This document shows positions 10,646 to 21,454 of a stretch of 64,000 nucleotides of DNA, piece after piece (the stretch's first letter is position 1; every line of letters starts with the position of its first letter). Location: positions 1,423,501 through 1,487,500 of the forward strand of contig NW_027183981.1 of NCBI RefSeq assembly GCF_041296385.1, in the 5' to 3' direction. The stretch is from Aphelocoma coerulescens (lineage: Eukaryota > Chordata > Aves > Passeriformes > Corvidae). The translations under genes were made by a program, and so were the position numbers. The notes beneath the pieces were generated by a model, which was not told the origin of the DNA, ran no database searches, and saw nothing but the letters and a program-made list of their open reading frames with translations.

Positions 10646-11425
10646 ATGGGGGTAGAGGAAGATCTCTCACCTAAACACAACATGGGAAAGAACAGCTGCC
10701 TCCTGGTGGTCAGAGAGAACGGCAGCGGAAGAAACGATGAGGAATCAAAGGATGGCACAGCAAGAACGTCCCCACGCGGACCAGCAAACAGCACGGATTC
10801 GGCCCCGGAGGACATCCTGACGGTGACAATTCCCGACCAAAATCCATCCTGTCCATGCTGTGGCACCCGGGCGGACCGTGTGTTGGACTTGATTGAACAC
10901 CTGAAGAGAGCCCACATGAAAAGAAAGATCTGTATTCGGTGTGCCGGCTGCGGTAAGGAAAGTCTGAACCATCACAGTATTGCTTGTCACTATCCCAAAT
11001 GCAGGGGAGCCACAAAAACGGCTCCAGCAGGGGAGTGGATCTGTGAGGTATGTGGAAGGGATTTTTTGACAAAGATTGGCCTGGGACAACACGAAAGACA
11101 TGCTCATCCTGTTATCAGGAGCCAGAAGAGGATTGCTGCATCCCGCCCCAAGGGCACCTCTGCCCGAGGAGCCCACAAACGAGTGTGGACAAAAGAGGAG
11201 GAACAGCTTCTGATTCAACTGGAGGTACAGTTTGGGGCAGACAAACACATCAATAAATTAATCGCAGCCCACATTCCTTCAAAAACACCTAAGCAAATAA
11301 GTGACAAAAGGAGGCTGTTACACAAGGGACCAGCTGTGGGCAGGGGAAAAGAGCCAGAGATGACTCATCAATCAGAAGATGATGAGGAGCAGCTGGGGAA
11401 CATGGACCCCAGCAGGAGCAATTAA
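10646..11425 (+). CDS. R2 LINE N-terminal zinc finger-Myb ORF, unbroken fragment
   Basis: A 259-codon frame encodes the DNA-binding N-terminus of an R2-type retrotransposon: zinc finger 1 at residues ~69-90 (CPCCGTR ... EHLKRAH), finger 2 at ~99-115 (CAGCGKESLNHHS), finger 3 at ~133-154 (CEVCGRDF ... GQHERHAH), and a Myb-like domain at ~178-225 (RVWTKEEEQLL ... KQISDKRRLL). Three fingers fit the R2-A architecture. There is no linker, RT or endonuclease after the stop at 11,423-11,425, so it cannot transpose itself. It is the only R2 N-terminus here with no stop or frameshift, is on the opposite strand from the array at 48.5-64 kb, and starts at the end of an LTR. Whether it is expressed is unknown; it may be a simple 3'-truncated fragment. 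Confidence 0.75.
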   Translation: MGVEEDLSPKHNMGKNSCLLVVRENGSGRNDEESKDGTARTSPRGPANSTDSAPEDILTVTIPDQNPSCPCCGTRADRVLDLIEHLKRAHMKRKICIRCAGCGKESLNHHSIACHYPKCRGATKTAPAGEWICEVCGRDFLTKIGLGQHERHAHPVIRSQKRIAASRPKGTSARGAHKRVWTKEEEQLLIQLEVQFGADKHINKLIAAHIPSKTPKQISDKRRLLHKGPAVGRGKEPEMTHQSEDDEEQLGNMDPSRSN

Positions 11426-11681
11426 TACTGGAGAGTGTGACATGCAGCCTCATTCACAGTCATTGTTTGTAGATGCCACACACAAAACTTTTACATTTAA
11501 AGATGTTAAGATGCCAGTATTTTGTTTTAGAGGAATCTCCTTCTGTTCCAGGGCCATGACATAATTCTAACAAATGACACAAACACATCAAATGTTATCC
11601 TTAGGATCTCTAAGCAGGAGGGACTTGACTTCTCTACACTGATGGGAAAGGTTTCACAGTAATTTGTAGAACCAGAGACTT

Positions 11682-11925
11682 ACGGAATCATGGAATGCTT
11701 TGGCTTGGGAGGGACCTTAAAGCCCATGCAGTGCCACCCCCTTCCATGGGCAAGGAAACCTTCCACTAGCCCAGGCTGCTCCAAGCCCCATCCAGCCTGG
11801 CCTTGGACACTTCCAGGGATCCAGGGGCATCCACAGCTTCTCTGGGCACCCTGTGCCAGGGCCTCACCACCCTCACAGGGAGCAATTCCTTCCTAATAGC
11901 CCATCTAAACCCTCCTAAATTGCAA
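11682..11925 (-). mobile_element. CR1 LINE 3' end, antisense
   Basis: This is the familiar CR1 tail in reverse complement (GGAATCATGGAATGCTTTGG at the 3' terminus, then CTGCTCCAAGCCCCATCCAG and GCTTCTCTGGGCACCCTGTG). About 240 bp, 5'-truncated. Confidence 0.9.
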
Positions 11926-14900
11926 TAGTCAGCATCATTTCCTCTTGGAATTTCCCAGTTTAAATTGGAGCTATGTGAGCCTTTCAGCCCCTTTTGAAAC
12001 TGGATTCCAACAGCTCATCTCTGGAGTTTTTTCCTTTGCCTCCTGAACCATGTGACTTCTCCTGTGTTTATATTGCTCTGCAATATAAAGGGGCAAATGA
12101 TGGCATTCTTAACTATGCTGAAAGGGAAATCAATTTCCCAACGAGTCCAGAATTTTCACATCGCACTTATCCTAAACTTAGTGCTGCACACGTCACGTGT
12201 GCAACAGCCTCTGCATTTTTCGGTGAGCCCTCTCTCCTGATTTTAGAAGGGAATTCTCTGGTGAGTGTGAAATTATCAGAGTTAAGAGAAACAAAGAAAA
12301 TTATGCTCTTGGATTTGTTTGGAACATTTTCCACAATTCTTTACAACTTGTAATCATTTATAAATAAATTTTACCCTGCAGTGATATGCCTTCTACAATT
12401 TAACAGCTGTGCATGATGTGAAAACACACTTTTTTAAAGCTGTAGCAAATCCACTGATTTCACTCTCCAGCCTGAGGAGAGTGTGGGCAGCGGGAGGAGT
12501 TGGTTTCATTTGTCTTTGTTTCTTAACCTGCACGCCTGTTTTAACTGAGAAGCAATGACTTTTCCTCAGTGGAGTCTGCCTGCCTGGGATGTGGGGGAGC
12601 GAGGTGGGGCTGGGCTGGCAGTGGGTGGGCACAGCCTGAGCTCCTGGGGTGTCAGGCTCCCTGTGGTAGCAAGACACTGTCTTAGAACCTATAAATCCAT
12701 TTAATCTAGCCCTGAATGACTAAGCAGCACCCCTTTGGAGTTAAGACATGGCTGGGAATTTATCCCAGTGCCGCTGTGACCCTCCTTATTTTCCTTCTAA
12801 TGCAAGCCCAGGGAGTCCAGCCTGTGAAAACCACTCTGTAACAGAAACAACCATGTTCTGCCAATGTCCTGCAGGAAGGTGGGAATGGGAAACAGGAATC
12901 TGCCCGCTGTGCTTTGCCTCAAGCACCTGTAACTACACCTGTGCCCATAAAAGCAGCAGGCAGTGAGGTGAAATATTCCTAAGCATGTAAAGACTGACTC
13001 CCTTAGCCAGTGCCACTGTTAAGTCAAGCTTACAGTATCAGTTGATATAACTTCAGAGCTGGCCCTAAGAGCATCCTGACCAGAGTCACATCTAAACCCA
13101 GCTTCAGCCCAGACTTCACAGCAATTCACAGCATTTCAGCAGTTTGTACCTTTTATGTGATGAACCAGTGGTGGTATTCTTAGGTAAAAGGTACCAAAGG
13201 AAAAGGCACACTTGAAAGGCTTTTCAGTGTTTTGCTGATAATCACTTGGGAAAGGAAACCATTTGAATGCAACTAAAGCCTAAGAGACACTGAAATACTC
13301 CAGCCCTTCATGGGTATTTGGTCTCCAAGACTGGAGCAGGGCTGGTCCAAGCTCAAACTCTCAGAAATGCGCCTGTTGTGGACCTTGAGTCCTCATCACC
13401 GGCTGGTGATTTACACATAGGCTCCCTCAGGCCCAGGCAGAGAGGTGAAGGCACTGGCACTAGACAAGTGTCCCTTCTTAACACCATGCCTTCCCTGTGG
13501 CTTGTGTGGGGAAGCCTGTGCTGAGGGGTGCCTTGGAACAGGACTTCTCCTGTTTACAACACCTGTCAATCACCAGCAATGCCATGGGCTGCATGGGCAT
13601 AAACAGGAGAAGGATGTCTCCTAAAGTGTGCCCTGGAAGTGTCTGCAGGGGATCTCTTATGAAAAGCTGATGAGATAGAGAGAGATAGAAATCTCTAAGG
13701 TATCTAAAGGGTTTCCGGATAACTTTAAAAATCAGGCATGACAATGAGCCTGGAAGTCTCCTGGAAGCTTATTTACTCAGTGCTTCATAGGTAGCTGTTG
13801 TGATTTACTGTGAGGAAATCATGCAGTGCTTGACATCCCATTTTATTTGCAGCTGAATTTATAAGCACAAGCGGCCCAGAGCAGCTTTGGTCCTCATTCA
13901 TTGAGCAGGATGACTTTGGTCACTTCCAGTTTCTACAGCATCTTTGTCAAAGCCGAGCCAGTTGTGCTTTCGTCTTTGCTGGTGTTCATTTGAATTTCCA
14001 CAGGTATTTTACGGCAGATTTTCCCTGACAATTCTGACAATTATTCTTGCTGGAAGGAGACTAAGGAATACGTCTCTAGATTCCCTGCTGGGTGTTCATA
14101 TAGAATCACTCCAGGGGAACAACAGGCACCATGCAAGGTGCTTTTACTCCAAGGAAAGCCGTCCAAGCTACTTGATGGCTGATCCCTCATTTAAACTGAC
14201 GATAAACTGTGGAAATAACTTAAATGATGATGCTGTCCCTTGCATTAGAAGTACATATGAGGTGTATATTTTGCTCTTGCTGCAGTGGGCTTGTGACTTC
14301 TGAGAGTCCAGGAGCAGTAGTTTGTCCTGAAGAAATAAACAGGCCCTGGCAGTATTTCCCTGGGGATTTGTGCCATGAAATGAGGAATTTGATGTCTGTG
14401 TAGCCACAGAAATACGGAAGCTCACACTATGCTGCAGTGCAGGAGGACACAAGTGTGGCCTGGAAGCTGAGCCTTTCCCTGGTGGCATGCAGCCAAGCCA
14501 AGGAGCAGCCAAGCAGCAGTTCCAGGTGGCCAAAAGGGGCTCCTGGCCAAGAGTGATACCACATTTTAACTGCTGTGGGGAAAGGACTTTTTAGTTGGGG
14601 ACTATTCCATATGTCTCCCCAAAAACCATCCAGCCTTTCCCTGTTTGTCAGCAGGCACCTCACCTTTGCAGGCCTAGTTTCCTCCTTTAGAAAAAGGATG
14701 CATTGAGAAGGTTGACTTGCTTGCATGCATTTCCTGTGGCTCCACTTCAGGCCCAGAAATTCTTCAAATGAATGGATCTGCTTGCTCTTGGAGCTGAAAT
14801 GCCCATTTTGCTGCCTGTAGTCTTTGTAAAAACCCCCTCTGACACAAAAGCCAGTCCTTGGCAGGAGTGGGCCTGGCCAGGTGGCCTTGTTTGTCACCTG

Positions 14901-15214
14901 CCTGTCAGGGCTGCAGCTGCATCAGAAACCAAATGATTCTGCTCTTAAACCCTAGAGTAACAGGTATTGAATGGCCAGGCCATAGAACCGGAGCTTACAG
15001 GGTGAACCTACGGTAAATGTCAGCTGGGCATGGAGTTCTGAACAGCAATCTGTGCTATCCAACCCTTTGCAAGTGAACATATGGAGATTGATCAGAGATG
15101 CAGGGATTGCTTTCATGGCAGTGTTTAGAGGGTGAACAAATCAGGCCACTTTTAAACTTGAAACCCAAATTGTGCTAAATCCATTCATTAGCAGAGAACT
15201 TGATAGCAATGGTT
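11926..15214. other. No gene recognised (3.3 kb)
   Basis: Unique sequence of ordinary composition with only short random frames on both strands. No conserved protein motif, RNA gene or clear repeat was recognised. Confidence 0.5.
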
Positions 15215-15835
15215 AGATCCCAGGCCAAGAGGGCCAATGACATCCTAGCCTGGATCAAAAGTAGTGTGGCCAGCAGGGCCAGGGAAGTGATCACCCCCAT
15301 GTGTTGGGCACTGCTGAGGTCCATTGAATTCCATGTCCAGTTCTGGGTCTCTGGCGGCCAGAGAGGCCTGGAGGGGCTGGAGCATGTCCAGGGAAGGGAA
15401 CGGGGCTGAGGAAGGGTCTGGGGCCCCAGGAGCAGCTGAGGGAGCTGCAGGGGCTCAGCCTGGATTTCTCCAGGAGGTTTAGGGGGCACCTTCTGGCTCT
15501 CCACAACTCCCTGACCGGAGGGGGCAGCCAGCTGGGGGTCCCCGGGGCTCTGCTCCCGGGGAACAAGGCACAGGATGAGAGGAAAGGGCCTCAAGCTGTT
15601 ACAGGGGAGGCTCGGGTTGGCCATCAGGATGGATTTCTTGCTGGAAAGGTTGGTCAGGCATTGGCAGGGGCTGCCCAGGGAGCTTTCGGAGTCCCCATGC
15701 CTGGAGGTGTGCAAGGAAGGCCTGGACGTGGCACTCAGGGCTCTGGGCTGGGTGACACGGTGGGGGTCGGGCACAGCTTGGACTCGATAATCTCAGAGAT
15801 CTTTTCCAGCCTTAGGGATTCTGTGACTCTGTGAG
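15215..15835 (+). mobile_element. CR1 LINE 3' portion, sense
   Basis: CR1 ORF2 end plus 3' UTR. The stretch from 15,220 (AGGCCAAGAGGGCCAATGAC, GTGTGGCCAGCAGGGCCAGG) to the tail (GATCTTTTCCAGCCTTAGGG, ATTCTGTGACTCTGTGAG) follows the normal CR1 order. Frames are degraded. Confidence 0.85.
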
Positions 15836-18689
15836 TCCATGATTTAACACTGTCCCTACACATGCAGAGCTGTTGATCTTTAACTCTGATGTTCTACAGC
15901 ATCTGTGGCTATAAAATACCACACACACCTGGTCAGCAGGGATGGCCGTGGTCTGTGGAAATCAGTGCTGAGGGGTTTATGCTGCTTTCCCCTTCCCCGC
16001 AGGGGGTTTTTATCTCCTCTCTGTGCTGCTGTTCTTGGGCTTTGGATTTGAGAGTGATCTTTGTTGAGCAGGATGTCCTGCCTACTCACACTTTGAGTGT
16101 CACACTGCTCAGACACTCCAAGGCCCTTGCACCTTGTGCCACGTGGTGCCATGCCAGTGTCCCCAAAGCCTCAGACGCTGTGTTCATGATGCCCATTGAA
16201 AAGGCTTCTATTTCAATGGAATGGAAGCTACTCTTAATTCCATCCCAATTATGCACTTCTCCTTTAGGAATGTTTCAGGCTGCTGCTTTTGGCACAGCTA
16301 TGGCATCTTCTGGTTTGTTTCTCTGAGCCTTGCACAGCCATTGCTGCTGGGACATTGCTGGAATCGAGTCAGTTGGAAAGAGGTGTATTGCCACTGCTGT
16401 TCCAAGGCCAGTTCTGACCTCAGGTGAGCCTGCTGTGCTCAAATAGAGGTAGGCAGGACCTCTGTGCAGACCTTAGTCCCAGAAAGAACCCAAACATCAA
16501 ATGGATCTAAAAGACTCTAAGAAGTGGGGAAAGACCCAAGGGGTTTTGCTCTATCGATCTCATTCTCCTTTTAAAGAGAAGTAGCTTTTCTTCATGAAAT
16601 GCAGCTCATTTGTCCCTCATTGCCATCTTGTTTTCCCACAAGTTGGCTGCTGGTCCATGCGGCCAGTGGAAGGGGACTTTCCAGAAAGATGAATACTGGG
16701 TTTTCAGGCCTTCCAGGAGCCCTTTCTGCATTTAGTTCCCAAGGTTTCCAGTTTCCATGGAACTTACTTTGACTGTCAGTTTCTGGATACTTGCTATCAA
16801 GCAGAACCTTTGCATGTGATGGTTGCATTCCAGTGTTGATCCCTTAAAAGTCTCTGTGCAATAAAGCAACCTGGTAGTAACTTCCTCCCTCCCACAGCTG
16901 CAAAATGAAGTAAATTCCAGCCACATTTCCACTTTCAAGGACGCAGAACATAAGAGGACAAGTGGCAAAATTCTAAATGTGCTGCTTAATCAAAGTGTGG
17001 TTTTCTGTGAGCAAGCCTGGGATTTGGTGAGGCCTGGCAGGTGTTTTATGGGCTCTGGTGTTCCCAGAGGTTCAGAGGAGCGCTGCCTGGACCAGGTTTT
17101 AACCACGTTTTAAGCAGGTACTGAGAAGATGGTGCACTGGGATGCTGGAATCAATCCATTCCAGCTTTACATCATCTGTTTAAGGGATTTTACACCGTCA
17201 GCTGGTGCTGCTGAAGCTCTGCCTGTGTCACTGTGGCTTTTTTGTTTTGAAGGTTTCCTTGCACTCTTTAGCCCTTGTGACGTTCATTTTTCCAGGTGGC
17301 TGACACAGCCTGCCCAGCCAGATGGAGCCAGCTGGGATTAGAGCTTCACCCTGTGCACACTGCAGCACCCTCAGGCTCAGGAAAGCGCGAGAAGAAAGCA
17401 CAGCTCAGGTGACACAAGCTGGCCTGGGGTTCTTCCCCGAGAAAAGTGAAATGGGCCTCACAAAAGCCTCATTTCTCAGGAGCACAGATGAAAGCAGCAG
17501 AATGCTTTCTGCCTGAACTTTCACTAATACAGTGCCCAGGAAAAGAAACCTGGTGGCTGGCAGGGAAGTCCCGGAGACAGGCATTGTCTGTGGAGTTGAG
17601 AATTTCCCGGGGATGCCAGGAGAATGTGTTGCAAGACAGAGGCCTGAGGAATGGCTATCCCTAAAAATGCAAGTGTACTTAAAGCTTTAAAAATGACTTT
17701 CCAAAGCCGTATTTTACATTTTCTCTGGATATAATCCAGTTATACCCTACAGGATCCATTTGATCACTTATTATTTATTTCAATAGATGGCTTTTTTGGG
17801 CTGTGAATTGCATATAGAAATCACTTCTTTTGGTCTTGGAGAAACCATACAGACCTCTTTTTCTTTCTTATTTAGTGTCTGTCACGATGCTACAGAAATA
17901 CTCTGAAAAGGCTGAGAAATGTTTGTGGCACTGAAAGATGATTTGTGCAGAACAGAAGGGGTGGTGCTCGGCCTGGAAGCACCAGTCCTGGTGTCCTATC
18001 CAGATGCTTAATGCCCAAGGAGTCCTGGAAGGGTCCCGAGGCAGGAATTTGTGACCCTGATGGTTTTCATGTACCCCCACTCTGCCCATGGGCCCAGGAG
18101 TCCCCTTTCAGCCAGCCCAGGCCCGTGCTCTTGCTGCTCCTCGTCTTCCCTGTGCTGCTCCTGGACGGGCCCTTTGCATGAGCTGAGACACAGGACTAGG
18201 TTGTCTTCCTCCCCACTGTCATTCCTGGAGCAGATGCCCAGGGCCAGCATTTACTGTCTCTACCTAAGAAGTGTACGTGGGGATTTTTGCTATGAAATCT
18301 GGATGTCCTCCACTCCACTTTTCTTTTCTCAGCAGGAAGAAAGGGAATGTCCCTGCTTCTTAGACCAGTGCCATTTCTTTCAAAGGATTCTCACCAACTC
18401 TTTCCCCATTTCATGGTTCTGTTTCTTTTACTCCCTGTTCCACCTGAGTTTATCAGTTTCAGTAGACAAGGACCAAATAGACAGAGAGTAATCAAAGTGC
18501 AAAACAAAGCAGAAGGATTGAGAATGGAGAGCTAGCTCAACAATTTAAGAATAAATCTCTGCAGGTTTTCCATGTGTTTTCCACAAACAGGCTGCTTTTG
18601 CAGCCTACAATCGCTGCAAACGTTCAGGAGGGACAAGAGTAGAAAGCCAAAACCTTATCCTAAATCTCTCCCACTCCCCCCTCACATGT
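15836..18689. other. No gene recognised (2.9 kb)
   Basis: Unique intergenic-type sequence. No protein homology, RNA gene or repeat family was recognised on either strand. Confidence 0.5.
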
Positions 18690-18858
18690 GATGGAGGGAG
18701 GCAGGGAGGGAGGGACGGAGGGAGGAAAGGAAAGGAAGGAAGGAAGGTAGGGAAGGTAGGGAAGGTAGGGAAGGCAGGCAGGAAGGCAGGCAGGAGGGCA
18801 GGCAGGAAGGCAGGCAGGAAGGCAGGCAGGCAGGCAGGAAGGAAGGAAGGAAGGAAGG
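18690..18858. repeat. GGAA/GGCA tetranucleotide microsatellite
   Basis: Purine-rich tetranucleotide tract moving from GGAGGGAGG through AAGGAAGG and GGTAGGGAA to GGCAGGCAGGAA and back to GGAA. It lies immediately before the ERVK-like element. Confidence 0.95.
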
Positions 18859-18865
18859 GCAATTG

Positions 18866-19613
18866 TAGCGACGTGCCCTTGCTGTCAACAGTACCAGGTA
18901 CCATCTTTGGGCACAGGGGTAAACCCCCACGGCCTCAGCAGCTGCCAATTGTGGCAGACAGATGTCACCCTTGTCCCCCAGTTTGGGAGACTGAAATACG
19001 TCCATTTGTCAGTAGACACTTTCTCTGGAGCCATCTTTGCATCTGCCCTGCGGGAGAAAAGGCAACAGACGTGATAAAACACTTTCTCCTTGCCTTTTCC
19101 ACCCTGGGAGTGCCCAAAGAAGTGACAACGGACAACGGTCCTGCCTATGTTTCTAATAATTTGCAAGATTTCTTTAGTCAGTGGGGCACCCAGCACACCA
19201 CAGGCATACCTCACTCCCCCACAGGACAGTCTATTGTTGAAAGGACCCACCAAACTCTCCAGAGGGTCCTTGACCAACAAGGCGGAGGTGCAGAGGTTGA
19301 TTCTCCCATTGTGAGACTCTGCAAAGCTCTCTTTACCATCAATTTCTTAAACCACTCCTTCTCAGAACCCACCCCTCCCCCAGTGTTCCGACACTTTACC
19401 AATGCCACACAGGCCAAATTAAAGGAACAGCCGCCAGTGCTGGTCAAGGATCCAGAGAGCTGTCAAATTCGGGGACCCTTTCCCCACCTGGGGGAGGGGA
19501 TATGCTTGTGTTTCCACACCAGCAGGTTTGAAATGGGTGCTGGGAAAGAATATCAAGCCCTACCTTGGACCACTGACAACAGCCCCCGAAGACACAAGAA
19601 AAAACACAGATAA
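18866..19613 (+). pseudogene. ERVK-like integrase, frameshifted
   Basis: The N-terminal part (CPCCQQYQ, then LWQTDVT with the first catalytic Asp) is read in one frame up to about 19,070, where it meets stops. The rest of the core is read in another frame from about 19,060: VTTDNGPAYVSNN (second Asp) and GQSIVERTHQTLQ (catalytic Glu). The C-terminal DNA-binding part (LVKDPE, then a tract resembling GPxxLxTWGRG) follows. All three DDE residues are visible but not in one frame. The sequence style is betaretroviral/ERVK. Confidence 0.85.
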
Positions 19614-20365
19614 CCCTGACCCTGAAGCAGACAAAGACGAGACTAGTGCCGCCTGGAGGCGACGGCGACGCCAAGTGACAAGCCACGTGAACATCTAATT
19701 TGGGGCCCCTCCAGACTGTTTCAGTTTAAAATCCCCCTGAACCCCCCTGACCTTCCCTCATGGTTTCCCTGCCCGAATAAACCCTTCCCCTTCCTATACC
19801 CTGTACCTACCTTCTTTTTTGAAGAGGGGGGATGGAAAAGGGAAATTGATAAAGGGAGAATGAACATTTCCAGTTTCAGGTATTCTCGAGTGACTCGACC
19901 TTTCAATAATCTTGCCATGATCCTTAACATCCTTGTTTGAGACCCTTACAGAGACATCGGCCCCAACTCCCCCATGGAACCCGGCACCTGTCACCCTGCC
20001 GTCTCCTAGATGTCCCTAACCTGAGCAAGTACCCAGAGACGCTGCTGTGGCTGCGGATGCTGTGGCTGATGAGAGCATGGAAATAGCAGCCTCGGTAGCC
20101 CAGAAAGGTCCACCACATCCAGCACCGTCAAAAAGGAACTCGGGAATTGTTGGGACATTGGGAACTCGGGGGAGGGGTTGCTTCCCTCCTGAGGCTTTGG
20201 GGGTGTTTCTGGTTGTTCTGCCATCCATTCGTTGTTTCCAATACCGCCACAACCCTGGATGCTCACTGCTAAAATCAAAATCCACTTTCCCCGCTCACAG
20301 AAAGGGGAAGAATGGTTCCCACCTTAGTTAGTTGCAAGTAATTGGGGGAGGCCTCCTTTTAAAGT

Positions 20366-20379
20366 AAATTAGGGGGAGA
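20366..20379 (+). promoter_or_regulatory. Retroviral polypurine tract
   Basis: AATTAGGGGGAGA directly precedes the TG of the 3' LTR, as expected for the plus-strand primer site. Confidence 0.7.
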
Positions 20380-20999
20380 TGTAGCAGGGGCTCAGTGCAC
20401 GTCACACCCCTCAAGTTTCCCTAAAAGTGGTCTCTCCTAACAACACTGTGCTAGAAAGCTCTCCCTTTGTCTAGATTCTGCTGGTCACTGGCCCTCTCCC
20501 CCCTCCCATCCCTTTCCCCATTGGCCCCTGTTCTGTCATTCAACCTTGCCTCTGCCCCCTAGCCCTCAGACTATTGCTATTGGATGCTCTGCCCGCCTTT
20601 GGGAGTTTTTGGGATCAAACTGGCACGGGCTTTTGATTTGGTGTTCTTTTTGCCTCTGCCTCCCTTCGGGTGTGTTGCCACTAAAGGCCTCGGAATTGCA
20701 TGCAGAGAACCCCTCTCACCCCTCTGTCTCTGGTTCATGCACAGACTGTGTGTGTGAGCGGGTGGATACTCCTCCTAAACCATAGTGAAGGTACAGAGGC
20801 CCTTTAGAGGGACCACACCCATGGAGCCACTAGGGTCAGGTCTTCCACTCCACTGCAAATTGTGTCAGCAAAAGAGCTTCTCAAGCTGCAGCTATAACCC
20901 TTCTGGAAGGTTCTCACAGAAACCACACCTGGAGTTCTTTGCCTACCTGACCTGCAGTCCTGTCTGCACTTTGTGTGTGTCCAGCCTTTGATTGCTTCA
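20380..20999 (+). repeat. 3' LTR of the ERVK-like element
   Basis: A 620-bp LTR bounded by TGTAGCAGGGGC and GATTGCTTCA, placed by the polypurine tract on its left. It ends 455 bp before the start codon of the ITPRIPL1-like gene, so it could supply promoter sequence to it; this is inference only. Confidence 0.7.
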
Positions 21000-21454
21000 G
21001 GCTACACTGAGTGCCTGAGCTGGGCTGGAGACAAAGGGTGCTGCTGGCCTGGCTGTGCTGTGCTGTGCCCCCTGTGACATCCCGGGCGACGTGTCACAAT
21101 GGGGGCAGCTCTAAAAGGCCCCAGCAGGTAACGCTGGCCCTGTATTGCTTGGGCAAGCGGTGAGTGCACACGTGGCGGGGAGGCTGGGCTGGGGACGAGG
21201 GCCGGGGCGGAAACGCTGCACCCGAGGCTGGCTTGTCCCCCTGCATGCAGGGACAGCCCCTCATGGGAGAGCCTGGGGCAGGGCACGGTGCCACTGCTGC
21301 TGGGGCAGCGGGACAGGCCTTGCTGCCTGCCAGCTGTCTGGGGCCCTGTCCTTCCTGGCCCCAGATGCCTGTGACTGCCGTCCCTGCTGCCCCCAGTGGC
21401 AGCTGCCTCCCTCCCCAGCCCACTCAAGGCCTTCTCTCCATCCTCCTGCAGACC

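Larger units (their letters stand above)
18860..20999 (+). mobile_element. Class II (ERVK-like) ERV, 3' part
   Basis: The order on the plus strand is integrase, an unrecognisable ~700-bp stretch where env would lie, a polypurine tract and a 3' LTR. The 5' LTR, gag, protease and RT are missing; the left border is at the microsatellite. The integrase is frameshifted. It is an inactive, 5'-truncated copy. Confidence 0.85.

Noticed and set aside
21164..21454. Upstream in-frame start codons extending the ITPRIPL1-like protein to 663 residues
   Set aside because: The extension is unlike the family, precedes the signal peptide, and a splice acceptor lies just before the ATG at 21,455.
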